Positions 1 to 8,398 of a DNA stretch of 64,000 nt are shown piece after piece. The notes under the pieces are model-generated. The model saw only the letters and a list, made by a program, of their open reading frames with translations. It was not told the DNA's origin and ran no database searches. A program made the translations under genes and the position numbers. The stretch is from Micromonospora zingiberis (lineage in GTDB: Bacteria > Actinomycetota > Actinomycetes > Mycobacteriales > Micromonosporaceae). The stretch is from contig NZ_SJJR01000001.1 of the NCBI RefSeq assembly GCF_004331455.1, positions 62,001-126,000 of the forward strand, read 5' to 3'. The stretch's first letter is position 1, and every line of letters begins with the position of its first letter.

Positions 1-2
1 CC

Positions 3-425
3 GTCGTACGGGCCGTGTGTGGGGCGGTGATCCAGGACACGGCGGGTCGCGTCCTGCTGATGCGGCGCAACGGGGAAGGCACCTGGGGCCTGCCCGGCGG
101 GGGAGTGGAGCCCGGCGAGACCTGGGAGCAGGCCACCCTGCGGGAGTGTCAGGAGGAGACCGGCTGGCAGGTCAACCTGCGCGGACTGCTCGGCGTCTAC
201 AGCGACCCGGCCACCCAACTGCACCGGTACCCGAGCGGCCTGCTCACGCACTTCTTCGGGGTGGTGTTCCTCGCCGACCCACGGCACCGGGTCGGCGAGC
301 CGGACGGCGAGGCCTCGGAACTGGGCTGGTTCGCTCTCGACCGGCTACCGGAACCGGTCTTCGCCCCGGACGTGCCGGTCCTGCGAGACGCCGCCGGCTA
401 CGACGGGTACCCCTTCATCCGATAG
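3..425 (+). CDS. Nudix hydrolase, 5' end outside the window
   Basis: Hydrolase of nucleoside diphosphates linked to another moiety; the substrate cannot be told from sequence. The Nudix box GX5EX7REUXEEXGU is complete: GGGVEPGETWEQ is followed by the catalytic stretch RECQEETGW. The frame is open to the window edge and residues before the first possible GTG (position 15) read VVRAV, which suits the usual first strand of the fold, so the true start probably lies upstream. The protein ends with YDGYPFIR. No operon partner is visible because the upstream side is missing. Confidence 0.88.
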   Translation, partial: VVRAVCGAVIQDTAGRVLLMRRNGEGTWGLPGGGVEPGETWEQATLRECQEETGWQVNLRGLLGVYSDPATQLHRYPSGLLTHFFGVVFLADPRHRVGEPDGEASELGWFALDRLPEPVFAPDVPVLRDAAGYDGYPFIR

Positions 426-530
426 CCGGTACGGCCCGCGCCGAACCGGCTGTCGATCAGGGCGCGCTCTGGTTGGCGCTGGTCCTTACCATCGAGGGCA
501 GTCCACGTCGCTACCCTCTGCGAGGCGTCG

Positions 531-2738
531 ATGTCATATCGTGAGCGCCCGGTCAGGTTCCTGTTGTCGCTGCTCACCACCGACATCGTGGTGCGCCTGG
601 CGGCGGTGGTGCTGGCGGGACTCATCGTCGTCCGGGTGTTGTTCGCCGGGGCCGACGGGTTCCTCTCGATCGTCCTGGTCCTGGCGGCGTCCGTCCTGCT
701 CTGGGGTCTGGTCTGGCTCTCCGGGAAGTTGCGTTCGTTGCTCACCCGCACGCCGCCCGAGCCGGGGGACTGGTTGTCGACGTCCCGGGTCGCCTCGTTC
801 CTGACCACCCGCTCCCGCTCCCGGCTCGCCGCCGTGCTGGCCCTGCTGATCCTGGTCGTCCATGCGGGGATCACCGGCTACGTGAGCGTGTGGACGATCC
901 TGGTGGCGATCGCCCTGGCCGCCATCGCCACGGTGCTCAGCCCCGACCTGCGGCTGGTCGCACTGCTCGGCGGCACGGCCGTGGTGTTCGCCGCCGCCAC
1001 CGTCTTTCTCGCCAGTGCGTTCAGTGGCAGCACCGAGGCTCGGGCCCTGGCCGTCTCCGTCGCCGGTGTGGTCCTCCCCGTGCTGGTCTCCAGCAAGATC
1101 GGCCAGGCCATCAAGCGGCCGGCGCTCACCGTCACGCACCACATCGTGCTCGCTTCGCTCACCCTCACGCTGAGCTTCCTGGGGTGGACCCGCGAGGACT
1201 GGCTGCCCGGCGTCATGCAACGCTGCTACACGCTGCCGACATCGAACGGGATCACGTTCCTGCGCGCGTCCGCCGAGGACGGCCGCTGTTACGGACTGCT
1301 CGACACCGCCGACCCCGGGGTGTTCGCCACGGCTGCCTTCGGCGGAGACCCGGTCACCGTCGAACTGCAACGTCAGATCCTGGCCAAGAACCGGCCGCAG
1401 CGCGACGACGACCTCACTGTGGTCTGGCTGGGTTCCCTCTCCTGTGACCCGCTGCCGACCGACAAGACCCGGTGCGCGGACGGCCGCGACTATCCGTCCG
1501 AGCGTGACCAACTCCGCGCGCTGCTGCTCATGCAGGAACAGATGGCTCCCAAGGATGAGAACGAGGGCGGCGCGCTGCACGTGGTCATCGCCGATGCCAC
1601 GCAGGATGTCAGGCATGCCGACGAGGTAGCCAAGATCATTGTCGAGCGGGAGCGGGAACTGGGTCCACGCCGGGTCGTCATTGGCGGCGGTGACAGCCGC
1701 GACGTCACGCAGCGCGCCATCAACCGGTTGCTCGACGCGGGCATACCCTTCATCGCCCCGAATCTGCTGGCCGATCTGGGCGCGCCCGGCAAGCCGTTCG
1801 TGGACCGAGACGGATACCTGCAACTCGCCCCGCCCAACCTGGAGTACGCCAAGGACACGGTGGCCCGGCTTCAGGAGCGTTATCGGGACGGGTTCCGGCT
1901 GGACATCTACCAACACGTGGAGGCCACCGACCAGTACACGACATCGCTGGTCAACGACCTGCTCACGGCGGTGAGGACGGCATCCGGCGCCAGCGCGAGG
2001 CATCTCGCCAGCCTGGACCGGATCGACGAGACCGCCTGCACAGGCAGTAGCCGGCAGGGGCCACCGACGGCGCTGTACTTCGCGGACCGGTGGACCCGGT
2101 TCGCCGACTTTGTCCGGCGGGTCAACGAGGTCTGCGGTCACTCGCAGCCCCAGTTGGTGATCGCCGATGTCTCGGTCAGCCGCTTCATGGCCAACCATCA
2201 GCTACGCGCGGTCAGCAACGCGGACTGGCCGGTCAACTTCTACGTCAGCGGTCCCGGCTGCATGAGCCTGCCCCGATCGACGTACGAGCTGCTCCGCGGA
2301 CAGGTCGAGGAGGCGCGCGACCGGCTGGGCCTGCGCCCGGGGGCGGCGTTCGAGTGCCTCGGCCGGGAACAGCATCCCGAGCCGGGGAAGGACCGGCGTG
2401 CCTGCACGCTCGACGCGTCCGCGAAGTTGACCAGTCAGCCGTGCGAGGCCAACGACCTGGGTACCTACCTGATCCCGACGCGGGACGCGGTGCTGTTGGC
2501 CGATGCGCTGGTGTTCCCCGATCCGTCGACATCGGGTCTGGACGGGCTCTATGCGGCGAAGACCTGGTTGAGCACGGGTGCCGCAGCCTCCGTGACCGGG
2601 GGCAGGCTGGACAGGCACACCATCGACGTCCTGATGTGGCATGCCGATGCGCTCTACGACCCGACCAGCGTGGTGGAGACGCCCAGCGAGGAGCTTCGGC
2701 TACCGGACGATCCGGCAACCGGTCTTCGAGCGCAGTGA
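531..2738 (+). CDS. Multi-pass membrane protein with large exposed ligand-binding-like domain
   Basis: Function not recognised. The ATG at 531 gives 735 residues. The first 220 or so contain about seven hydrophobic segments (around residues 17-37, 44-64, 98-118, 121-141, 146-166, 172-190 and 200-218). About 515 soluble residues follow, which an odd number of segments and a cytoplasmic N-terminus would place outside the cell. That domain has several cysteines and an alternating strand/helix pattern with Rossmann-like stretches such as RRVVIGGGDSRDVTQRAINR, resembling type 1 periplasmic-binding folds. This is a fold impression, not a family match. It precedes a lipoprotein and an ECF sigma factor, so a sensor role is possible but unproven. 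Confidence 0.75.
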   Translation: MSYRERPVRFLLSLLTTDIVVRLAAVVLAGLIVVRVLFAGADGFLSIVLVLAASVLLWGLVWLSGKLRSLLTRTPPEPGDWLSTSRVASFLTTRSRSRLAAVLALLILVVHAGITGYVSVWTILVAIALAAIATVLSPDLRLVALLGGTAVVFAAATVFLASAFSGSTEARALAVSVAGVVLPVLVSSKIGQAIKRPALTVTHHIVLASLTLTLSFLGWTREDWLPGVMQRCYTLPTSNGITFLRASAEDGRCYGLLDTADPGVFATAAFGGDPVTVELQRQILAKNRPQRDDDLTVVWLGSLSCDPLPTDKTRCADGRDYPSERDQLRALLLMQEQMAPKDENEGGALHVVIADATQDVRHADEVAKIIVERERELGPRRVVIGGGDSRDVTQRAINRLLDAGIPFIAPNLLADLGAPGKPFVDRDGYLQLAPPNLEYAKDTVARLQERYRDGFRLDIYQHVEATDQYTTSLVNDLLTAVRTASGASARHLASLDRIDETACTGSSRQGPPTALYFADRWTRFADFVRRVNEVCGHSQPQLVIADVSVSRFMANHQLRAVSNADWPVNFYVSGPGCMSLPRSTYELLRGQVEEARDRLGLRPGAAFECLGREQHPEPGKDRRACTLDASAKLTSQPCEANDLGTYLIPTRDAVLLADALVFPDPSTSGLDGLYAAKTWLSTGAAASVTGGRLDRHTIDVLMWHADALYDPTSVVETPSEELRLPDDPATGLRAQ

Positions 2739-2947
2739 TCGCAGTTGTTGACCCAGGACGGCAGCGCTGCTCGCCGTAACCGCAACGGTGCGCCTGGTAA
2801 CCGCCAGGCCGTGGCGCGCCCGTCCACGCGAAAATCCGGCGGACCAGTGAAACCCGGCGCCATCCTCCCGCGTCATCAAGCTGGATCGACCGGGGACCAC
2901 CAGCCGGCAAGGCTGCTGGCCGCATAGTCGAGCAGCCGGGAGGAACT

Positions 2948-3649
2948 GTGTTGGTGAGTAGGTGGCTCGCTGGTGTGGGCCTGGTGCTGACCGGCGTCGC
3001 CGTGACGGCCTGCGGCCCGACGTCGCTGTCCGACGGCGATGCGACGAAGATCGAGGCGGGACCGGCGGTCGAACCGGGGCCGGTGATTGCGGCCGGGCCT
3101 GAGCCGGTGTCAGCGGTGGTGCCGCCCGCGAAGGCCCAGGCGAGGGCGTCCGGTGGGTCGGCCGCGGCCGCACCGCCGTCGAAGCCGAGCGCGGATCCGG
3201 TGCTCTCCGGCAAGCGGCGGATCACGATCGTCCGGGTCGGTGCGTTCGAGTCGGGACTGGCGCTGCTCGACGGCGGGCGGCTGGCCGAGGTGGACGACAA
3301 CCAGGGCCGGCAGGTGTTCGTGCCCACGCCGCTCGGCTCGGGGGAGTTTCTGATCAAGGCGTACTACGGCGGGGGCACCGGCACGCCGATCTGCTGGCAG
3401 GTGCGTAACCCGAACAACGGCCAGCCGCTGTTCGTCCGGGGCGCCGCCTGTCGGGCGGACGACCCGGCGCAACGGTTCGTCATCGCCGCCGCCCCGGCCG
3501 GAGGTCCCCGCGAGTACGTGATCAGCAACCGGTGGGCGTACCTGCGCGATTCCGCCCGATCCGGTCTGATCCTGGAGGAACTGGGCGACGCCGCACCGTT
3601 CAGCAGCTTCCGGTTCAACGACACTGGCCCGGCTCCGCGCCAGCAGTGA
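2948..3649 (+). CDS. Lipoprotein with beta-trefoil-like domain
   Basis: Predicted exported lipoprotein, function unknown. The GTG at 2948 has a strong ribosome site (GGGAGG, from about 2938). A signal peptide ends in the lipobox VTAC with Cys22. A linker rich in Pro, Ala and Val follows, then a domain of about 140 residues from LSGKRRITIVRVGAFESG to the C-terminus. The same domain, recognisable from LSGK-(RQ)-xTIVRxGAFExGLxLLDxGRLAEVD and the ending GLILEExGDA, recurs in the membrane protein at 4250-5020. The three-part periodicity and the QRFVIA/QQFTVV motifs suggest a ricin-like beta-trefoil, but this is inference. Confidence 0.82.
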   Translation: MLVSRWLAGVGLVLTGVAVTACGPTSLSDGDATKIEAGPAVEPGPVIAAGPEPVSAVVPPAKAQARASGGSAAAAPPSKPSADPVLSGKRRITIVRVGAFESGLALLDGGRLAEVDDNQGRQVFVPTPLGSGEFLIKAYYGGGTGTPICWQVRNPNNGQPLFVRGAACRADDPAQRFVIAAAPAGGPREYVISNRWAYLRDSARSGLILEELGDAAPFSSFRFNDTGPAPRQQ

Positions 3650-3653
3650 CCCC

Positions 3654-3695
3654 GGTGCGGCCCGACCGGGCGAACTCGCCTGGTCGGGCCGCACC
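3654..3695 (+). terminator. Intrinsic hairpin after the lipoprotein gene
   Basis: A perfect 14-bp inverted repeat (GGTGCGGCCCGACC with its complement) encloses a 14-nt loop, five bases after the stop of the lipoprotein gene. There is no U tract, as is usual for actinomycete hairpin terminators. Confidence 0.7.
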
Positions 3696-3744
3696 GCCGT
3701 GGCCGGTTTCTCAGATCAACCAGGTCGGGTGGAGACTTTGACCG

Positions 3745-4260
3745 ATGCGTGACGCAGCGGAGTTCGACGCCTTCTACTCCGCGTCCGTGCAGCGGGTGCT
3801 GGGTCAGTTGTACGCGATGATCGGCAACCGGGCCGAGGCCGAGGACGCGGTGGCGGAGGCGTACGCCCGGGCCTGGGACCGCTGGGCCGTGGTGCGGGAG
3901 TGCGACAGCCCGGAGGCGTGGGTACGTCGGGTCGCCTACCGGGTGGCGGTCAGCGCGTGGCGCAAGACCGTCAACCGGCTGCGCGCCCATCGGCGGGAGG
4001 CATCCGACCAGCCGGTCGAGGCCACCTCGGTCGACCATGTCGCGGTCGTGGCGGCACTGCGGCGCATCTCCAGCGAGCAACGCCGGGTCGTGGTGCTGCA
4101 CCACCTGGTCGGGCTCAGCGTGACCGAGATCGCGGCGGAGGTCGGCAGCAACGAGAACACGGTCAAGACGCGGCTGGCCCGGGGCCGCCGGGCGCTCGCC
4201 ACCCACCTGACCGAACAGGAGCATGTCAGCATGGACGGAGGGCGCAGCCGTGAGCTCTGA
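3745..4260 (+). CDS. ECF RNA polymerase sigma factor
   Basis: Alternative sigma factor that would direct RNA polymerase to a small regulon. The 171 residues hold region 2 (about residues 8-72, with an acidic AEAEDAVAEAYARAWDRW helix for core binding and -10 melting) and region 4 (about 110-165, with the helix-turn-helix LSVTEIAAEVGSNENTVKTR). There is no extra C-terminal domain. A GGAGA site lies 10 bases before the ATG. The stop overlaps the GTG of the next gene by 11 bases, so the two are translationally coupled. That is the normal place for a regulator of the sigma factor. Target promoters cannot be deduced here. Confidence 0.93.
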   Translation: MRDAAEFDAFYSASVQRVLGQLYAMIGNRAEAEDAVAEAYARAWDRWAVVRECDSPEAWVRRVAYRVAVSAWRKTVNRLRAHRREASDQPVEATSVDHVAVVAALRRISSEQRRVVVLHHLVGLSVTEIAAEVGSNENTVKTRLARGRRALATHLTEQEHVSMDGGRSREL

Positions 4261-5020
4261 CCACCAGCTCGACGACGCCCTGCGGGCGCTGGCACGGCAG
4301 GGCGGGCAGGGCGGCCCGATCCCGGCCGTCACCGACATCCGGCGACGCGGCGACACCCGCCGCCGACGTCGGCGGACGGGCTCGGTCGCGCTCGCCGCCG
4401 TCGCCGTCGTCGCGCTCGGTACGGGTGTCGCGCTGGCCCGCCTCGGCGAGCCCGCGCAGCCTACCCCCGTCGGCCCGCCCGGCCCGGTCATCGAGTCACC
4501 CGTCGTCACCGATCCGTCGGTCGATCCGTCCGCCGGCCCCTCGGTCCCGCCCAGTTCCCCGCCCGTGGTCCCCCCGAACAACGATCGGCTGCTGTCCGGC
4601 AAGCGGCAGGTCACCATCGTGCGTACGGGGGCGTTCGAGGCGGGGCTGTCGCTGCTCGACGACGGCCGGCTGGCCGAGGTCGACGGGGACGAGGGGCGCC
4701 AGCTGTTCGTGTTCACGCCGTCCGGGCCCGACACGTACCAGATCCGTACCGCCGAGCCCGGCACCGACCTGACCGACACCTGTTGGGAGGTCCGGTCGTC
4801 GGGCAGCCAGCCGCTGCGGGTCGAGGCGGCCCCCTGCGCGCAGGACGAACCACGCCAGCAGTTCACCGTGGTCCGCGACGGTGAGGCGACGTACGCGATC
4901 AGCAGCCACTCGGCGTACCTGCAGGAATCGCGGACCTGGGGACTGATCCTCGAGGAGGCCGGCGACGCGCCGGCGACCACCTGGTTCCGGCTGGTCGACA
5001 ACGGTCCCGCGCCCGAGTGA
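4250..5020 (+). CDS. Single-pass membrane protein coupled to the ECF sigma factor (possible anti-sigma or sensor)
   Basis: Likely partner of the sigma factor. I start at the GTG at 4250, which has GGAGGG eight bases upstream (4236-4241), rather than the earlier ATG at 4223. This gives 256 residues. The N-terminal 40 residues are cytoplasmic and Arg-rich, followed by one transmembrane helix (VALAAVAVVALGTGVALA, about residues 47-65). A Pro-rich linker and a C-terminal domain related to the lipoprotein at 2948-3649 come next. I do not see the zinc anti-sigma HxxxCxxC motif, so anti-sigma activity is inferred only from gene order and topology. Confidence 0.82.
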   Translation: MSSDHQLDDALRALARQGGQGGPIPAVTDIRRRGDTRRRRRRTGSVALAAVAVVALGTGVALARLGEPAQPTPVGPPGPVIESPVVTDPSVDPSAGPSVPPSSPPVVPPNNDRLLSGKRQVTIVRTGAFEAGLSLLDDGRLAEVDGDEGRQLFVFTPSGPDTYQIRTAEPGTDLTDTCWEVRSSGSQPLRVEAAPCAQDEPRQQFTVVRDGEATYAISSHSAYLQESRTWGLILEEAGDAPATTWFRLVDNGPAPE

Positions 5021-5169
5021 CGGTGCCCGACCGGGCGCGGCGGGTGGAAAGCGGGCGGCGTCGGGCCCGATTCGGGCAGACAGATTGCGGCTCATGTGCC
5101 TGATGCCCGTTATCTCCCGCCCGTTCGGTGCCGGCAAGCGGGCAGCAAAACCACCGGATTGACCGACAT

Positions 5170-5216
5170 GTGACCGGGGTCACCGGCCGGTGAACAGTGT
5201 TACAAAAAGACACACA
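5170..5216 (+). promoter_or_regulatory. Palindromes upstream of the DeoR-type regulator
   Basis: Two overlapping palindromes sit before the regulator: GTGACCGGGGTCAC (5170-5183) and CACCGGCCGGTG (5181-5192). An A-rich patch TTACAAAAAGACACACA follows. They may form an operator for autoregulation. No clear -35/-10 pair is visible. Confidence 0.3.
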
Positions 5217-5235
5217 GGCCGACGGGAGGTGCACA

Positions 5236-5997
5236 GTGGACGCGAACCAGCGCCGACACCACATCCTCGCGTCGGCCCGCCGCCAGGGCGACGTCGACGT
5301 GCGCAAACTCGCCGCCGAGCTGGCGGTCGCGCCGGAGACCATCCGACGTGACCTGGCTTTGCTGGCCCAGCAGGGTCTGGTCCGCCGCACCCACGGCGGC
5401 GCCTACCCGGTGGAGACCGCCCGGTTCGAGACGACCCTGGAAACCCGGGCCACCCGGATGGTCGTGGAGAAGCGGCGGATCGCCGCCGCCGCGGTCGAAC
5501 ACCTCGGCGACGCCGAGTCGGTCTTCATCGACGAGGGCTACACCCCGCAACTGATCGCCGAGGCGTTGCCCACCCACCGGCCGCTGACCATGGTGACCGC
5601 CTCCCTGCACACCGCGGCGGCGCTGGCCGCGTACCCCAGCATCACCGTGCTGCTGCTCGGTGGCCGGGTCCGCGGACGGACCCTGGCCACCGTCGACCAC
5701 TGGGCCACCGGCATGCTCGCCGGCTTCGTCATCGACCTGGCCTACATCGGGGCCAACGGCATCTCCCGCAAACACGGCCTGACCACGCCCGACCCCGCCG
5801 TCGCGGCGGTCAAGGCCAAGGTGCTGGCGGTGTCCCGGCGGGTGGTCTTCGCCGGCGTGCACACCAAGTTCGGCAGCCACAGCTTCTGCCGCTTCGCCGA
5901 CGTGGCGGACCTCGACACCATCGTCACGGACAGCGCGCTACCGGCGTCCGAGGCGCACCGTTACTCACTGCTCGGACCGATGGTGCTGCGCGTCTGA
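5236..5997 (+). CDS. DeoR/GlpR-family transcriptional regulator
   Basis: Probable sugar- or polyol-responsive repressor of the downstream uptake operon. I choose the GTG at 5236 because GGGAGG (5224-5229) precedes it at six bases. This gives 253 residues starting VDANQRRHHILASARRQG, the usual DeoR opening. The winged helix covers residues 3-58 with VRKLAAELAVAPETIRRDL, then the family hallmark RTHGGAY. The rest is the DeoRC effector domain (ISOCOT fold), which binds phosphorylated sugars or polyols. It lies 54 bases upstream of the binding-protein gene in the same direction. Confidence 0.92.
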   Translation: MDANQRRHHILASARRQGDVDVRKLAAELAVAPETIRRDLALLAQQGLVRRTHGGAYPVETARFETTLETRATRMVVEKRRIAAAAVEHLGDAESVFIDEGYTPQLIAEALPTHRPLTMVTASLHTAAALAAYPSITVLLLGGRVRGRTLATVDHWATGMLAGFVIDLAYIGANGISRKHGLTTPDPAVAAVKAKVLAVSRRVVFAGVHTKFGSHSFCRFADVADLDTIVTDSALPASEAHRYSLLGPMVLRV

Positions 5998-6051
5998 GCG
6001 CCACCGCCCGAGCCCTCATTTCCCACCACCACACCACCATGGAGGTTCGCT

Positions 6052-7413
6052 GTGCCCAAAACACGATCTCCGCAGCGATGGCGCGGCGCACTCGCCGTGG
6101 CCCTCACGGTCGTACTGACCTCGACCGCCTGCTCCGGAGCCGGCGGCGGCTCGTCCGGCGACGGGACCGCCATCACCGTGCTCATGGTCGGCAACCCGCA
6201 GATGGAGGACCTGGCCCGGATCACCGCCGACAACTTCACCAAGGAAACCGGCATCACCGTCCGGTTCACCATCCTGCCCGAGAACGAACTGCGTGACCGG
6301 GTCACCCAGGACGTCGCCACCCAGGGCGGCCAGTACGACGTGGCCACCATCGGCGCGTACGAGGCGCCCATCTGGGCGCAGAACGACTGGCTGCACGAAC
6401 TCAGCTCGTACGCCGACGCGGACACCGGATACGACAAGGGTGACCTGCTCGACCCGGCGGTCGCCTCGCTCTCCGGCGCGGACGGCAAACTCTACGCCGC
6501 CCCGTTCTACGGCGAGTCGTCGTTCCTGATGTACAACAAGGAACTCTTCGCCGCCGCCGGCCTGACCATGCCGGAGCGCCCGACCTGGCAGCAGGTCGCC
6601 CAGTTCGCCGCCCGTCTCGACGACAAGCAGGCCGGCATCGCCGGCATCTGCCTGCGCGGACTACCCGGCTGGGGTGAACTGTTCGCCCCGCTGACCACGG
6701 TCGTCAACACCTTCGGCGGCACCTGGTTCGAGCAGGACTGGACGCCGAAGGTCAACGCTCCCGAGTTCACCGAGGCGACGAAGTTCTACGTCGACCTGCT
6801 GCGGGCACACGGCCAACCGGGCGCCCCGCAGTCCGGCTTCACCGAGTGCCTCAACACCTTCGGCCAGGGCAAGGCCGCCATGTGGTACGACGCCACCTCC
6901 GCGGCCGGCACGCTGGAGGACGCCAACTCCAGCACCGTGGCCGGCAAGGTCGGCTACGCGTACGCGCCGGTCCACAAGACCGACTCGTCGGGCTGGCTCT
7001 GGGTGTGGGCCCTGGCCATGCCGAAGACCACCAAGAACGCCGACGCCGCCTGGCAGTTCATCTCCTGGGCCACCGGCAAGGAGTACGAGAAGCTGGTCGG
7101 CTCCTCGCTGGGCTGGTCCCGGGTGCCGGCCGGTAAACGCCAGTCGACGTACGAGATCGCCGAGTACCGCGAGTCCGCCGCCGCGTTCGCCGACATCACC
7201 CTCAAGTCCATCCAGGAGGCCGACCCGGTCAACCCCGGCGTGCAGCCGCGACCCGCGCTCGGGGTGCAGTTCGTCGGCATCCCCGAGTTCGCCGACCTCG
7301 GCACCAAGGTCTCCCAGGAGGTCTCGGCCGCGATCGCCGGCCAGGTCAGCGTCGACAAGGCGCTCGCCGACGGCCAGCGGTTGGCCGAGGAAGTCGCCAG
7401 TAAACACCGGTAG
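6052..7413 (+). CDS. Polyol/sugar ABC transporter substrate-binding lipoprotein
   Basis: Captures the sugar or polyol outside the membrane and delivers it to the two permeases that follow. The GTG at 6052 has GGAGGT at 6041-6046. The signal peptide ends with the lipobox STAC, Cys27. The mature protein has the family 1 extracellular solute-binding fold; ITVLMVGNPQMEDL at the first strand and the YGESSFLMYNKELF segment resemble sorbitol/mannitol binders of the SmoE type. The 453-residue length is normal for that group. Substrate identity is inferred from the similarity and from the linked zinc dehydrogenase. Confidence 0.9.
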   Translation: MPKTRSPQRWRGALAVALTVVLTSTACSGAGGGSSGDGTAITVLMVGNPQMEDLARITADNFTKETGITVRFTILPENELRDRVTQDVATQGGQYDVATIGAYEAPIWAQNDWLHELSSYADADTGYDKGDLLDPAVASLSGADGKLYAAPFYGESSFLMYNKELFAAAGLTMPERPTWQQVAQFAARLDDKQAGIAGICLRGLPGWGELFAPLTTVVNTFGGTWFEQDWTPKVNAPEFTEATKFYVDLLRAHGQPGAPQSGFTECLNTFGQGKAAMWYDATSAAGTLEDANSSTVAGKVGYAYAPVHKTDSSGWLWVWALAMPKTTKNADAAWQFISWATGKEYEKLVGSSLGWSRVPAGKRQSTYEIAEYRESAAAFADITLKSIQEADPVNPGVQPRPALGVQFVGIPEFADLGTKVSQEVSAAIAGQVSVDKALADGQRLAEEVASKHR

Positions 7414-7420
7414 TCGCCAG

Positions 7421-7445
7421 CCGGGGCCGGCCCGTCCGGCCCCGG
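7421..7445 (+). terminator. Intercistronic hairpin between binding protein and first permease
   Basis: A perfect 10-bp stem (CCGGGGCCGG and complement) with a 5-nt loop lies just after the binding-protein stop. Such hairpins often act as partial terminators or RNA stabilisers that keep binding-protein levels above permease levels. This role is inferred from position. Confidence 0.55.
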
Positions 7446-7465
7446 CCCTGCCCCGAGGTGGATCG

Positions 7466-8398
7466 ATGAGTACGACCATCACCACCGGTGCGGACGCGAC
7501 ACCGCGCCCCGCCGCCCGCCCCACCCGCCCCGACCGCAAACAGCGCTGGTCCCGCCGCGCGCCGCTGCTGCCCGCGCTGGTCTTCGCCATCGTGGTGACC
7601 CAGGTGCCGTTCCTGTTCACCGTCTACCTGTCCACGCAGAGTTGGAACGCGCTGCGGCCGGGTAGCCGGGAGTTCACCGGCCTGGCCAACTACGCCACCG
7701 TGCTCAGCGACGACCGGCTCCGCGCCGCGCTGGTCAACACGGTGGTGCTCACCGCCTCCTCGGTGCTCGTCTCGGTGCTGCTCGGCCTCGGCCTGGCGCT
7801 CCTGCTCGACCGCAAGTTCCCCGGCCGAGGCATCGTGCGCACACTGCTGATCACCCCGTTCCTGGTGATGCCGATGGCGGTGGCGCTGCTCTGGAAGCAC
7901 GCCATCTACAACCCGTCGTACGGCCTGATCAACGGCATCTTCGGCGGCAACACCGACTGGGTGTCGCAGTACCCGATGGTCTCCGTGGTCGCCGCCCTGG
8001 TCTGGCAGTGGACCCCGTTCATGATGCTGATCATCCTGGCCGGGTTGCAGGGCCAGTCCCTGGAAACCCTGGAAGCCGCCCGGGTCGACGGCGCCGGGCC
8101 GTGGCAGACCTTCACCCGGATCACCCTGCCCTACCTGCGTCCCTACCTCGAACTGGGCGCCCTGCTCGGCTCGATCTACCTGGTGCAGACCTTCGACGCG
8201 GTCTTCACCATCACCCAGGGCGGCCCCGGCCGGGCCACCACCAACCTGCCGTACGAGATCTACCTGACCACCTTCCGCAAGTTCGAGTACGGCGAGGCAG
8301 CCGCCGCCGGCGTCGTGGTGGTGATCGGCACCATCCTGGTCGCCACCTTCGCGCTGCGGGTGATCTCCAGCCTGTTCCGGATGGAGGACGCGCGATGA
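7466..8398 (+). CDS. Sugar/polyol ABC transporter permease (MalF type)
   Basis: Inner-membrane permease, 310 residues, with an Arg-rich cytoplasmic N-terminus and six predicted transmembrane helices. The EAA loop that contacts the ATPase reads ETLEAARVDGAGPWQTFTRI followed by TLPYLRP, a good match to the carbohydrate CUT1 class. The ATG at 7466 has GAGGTGG upstream. Its stop overlaps the next permease start (ATGA). Confidence 0.92.
   Translation: MSTTITTGADATPRPAARPTRPDRKQRWSRRAPLLPALVFAIVVTQVPFLFTVYLSTQSWNALRPGSREFTGLANYATVLSDDRLRAALVNTVVLTASSVLVSVLLGLGLALLLDRKFPGRGIVRTLLITPFLVMPMAVALLWKHAIYNPSYGLINGIFGGNTDWVSQYPMVSVVAALVWQWTPFMMLIILAGLQGQSLETLEAARVDGAGPWQTFTRITLPYLRPYLELGALLGSIYLVQTFDAVFTITQGGPGRATTNLPYEIYLTTFRKFEYGEAAAAGVVVVIGTILVATFALRVISSLFRMEDAR

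Noticed and set aside
4223..4249. ATG at 4223 as the start of the sigma-coupled membrane protein
   Set aside because: No ribosome site for it, and the GTG at 4250 has GGAGGG at ideal spacing and a normal N-terminus.
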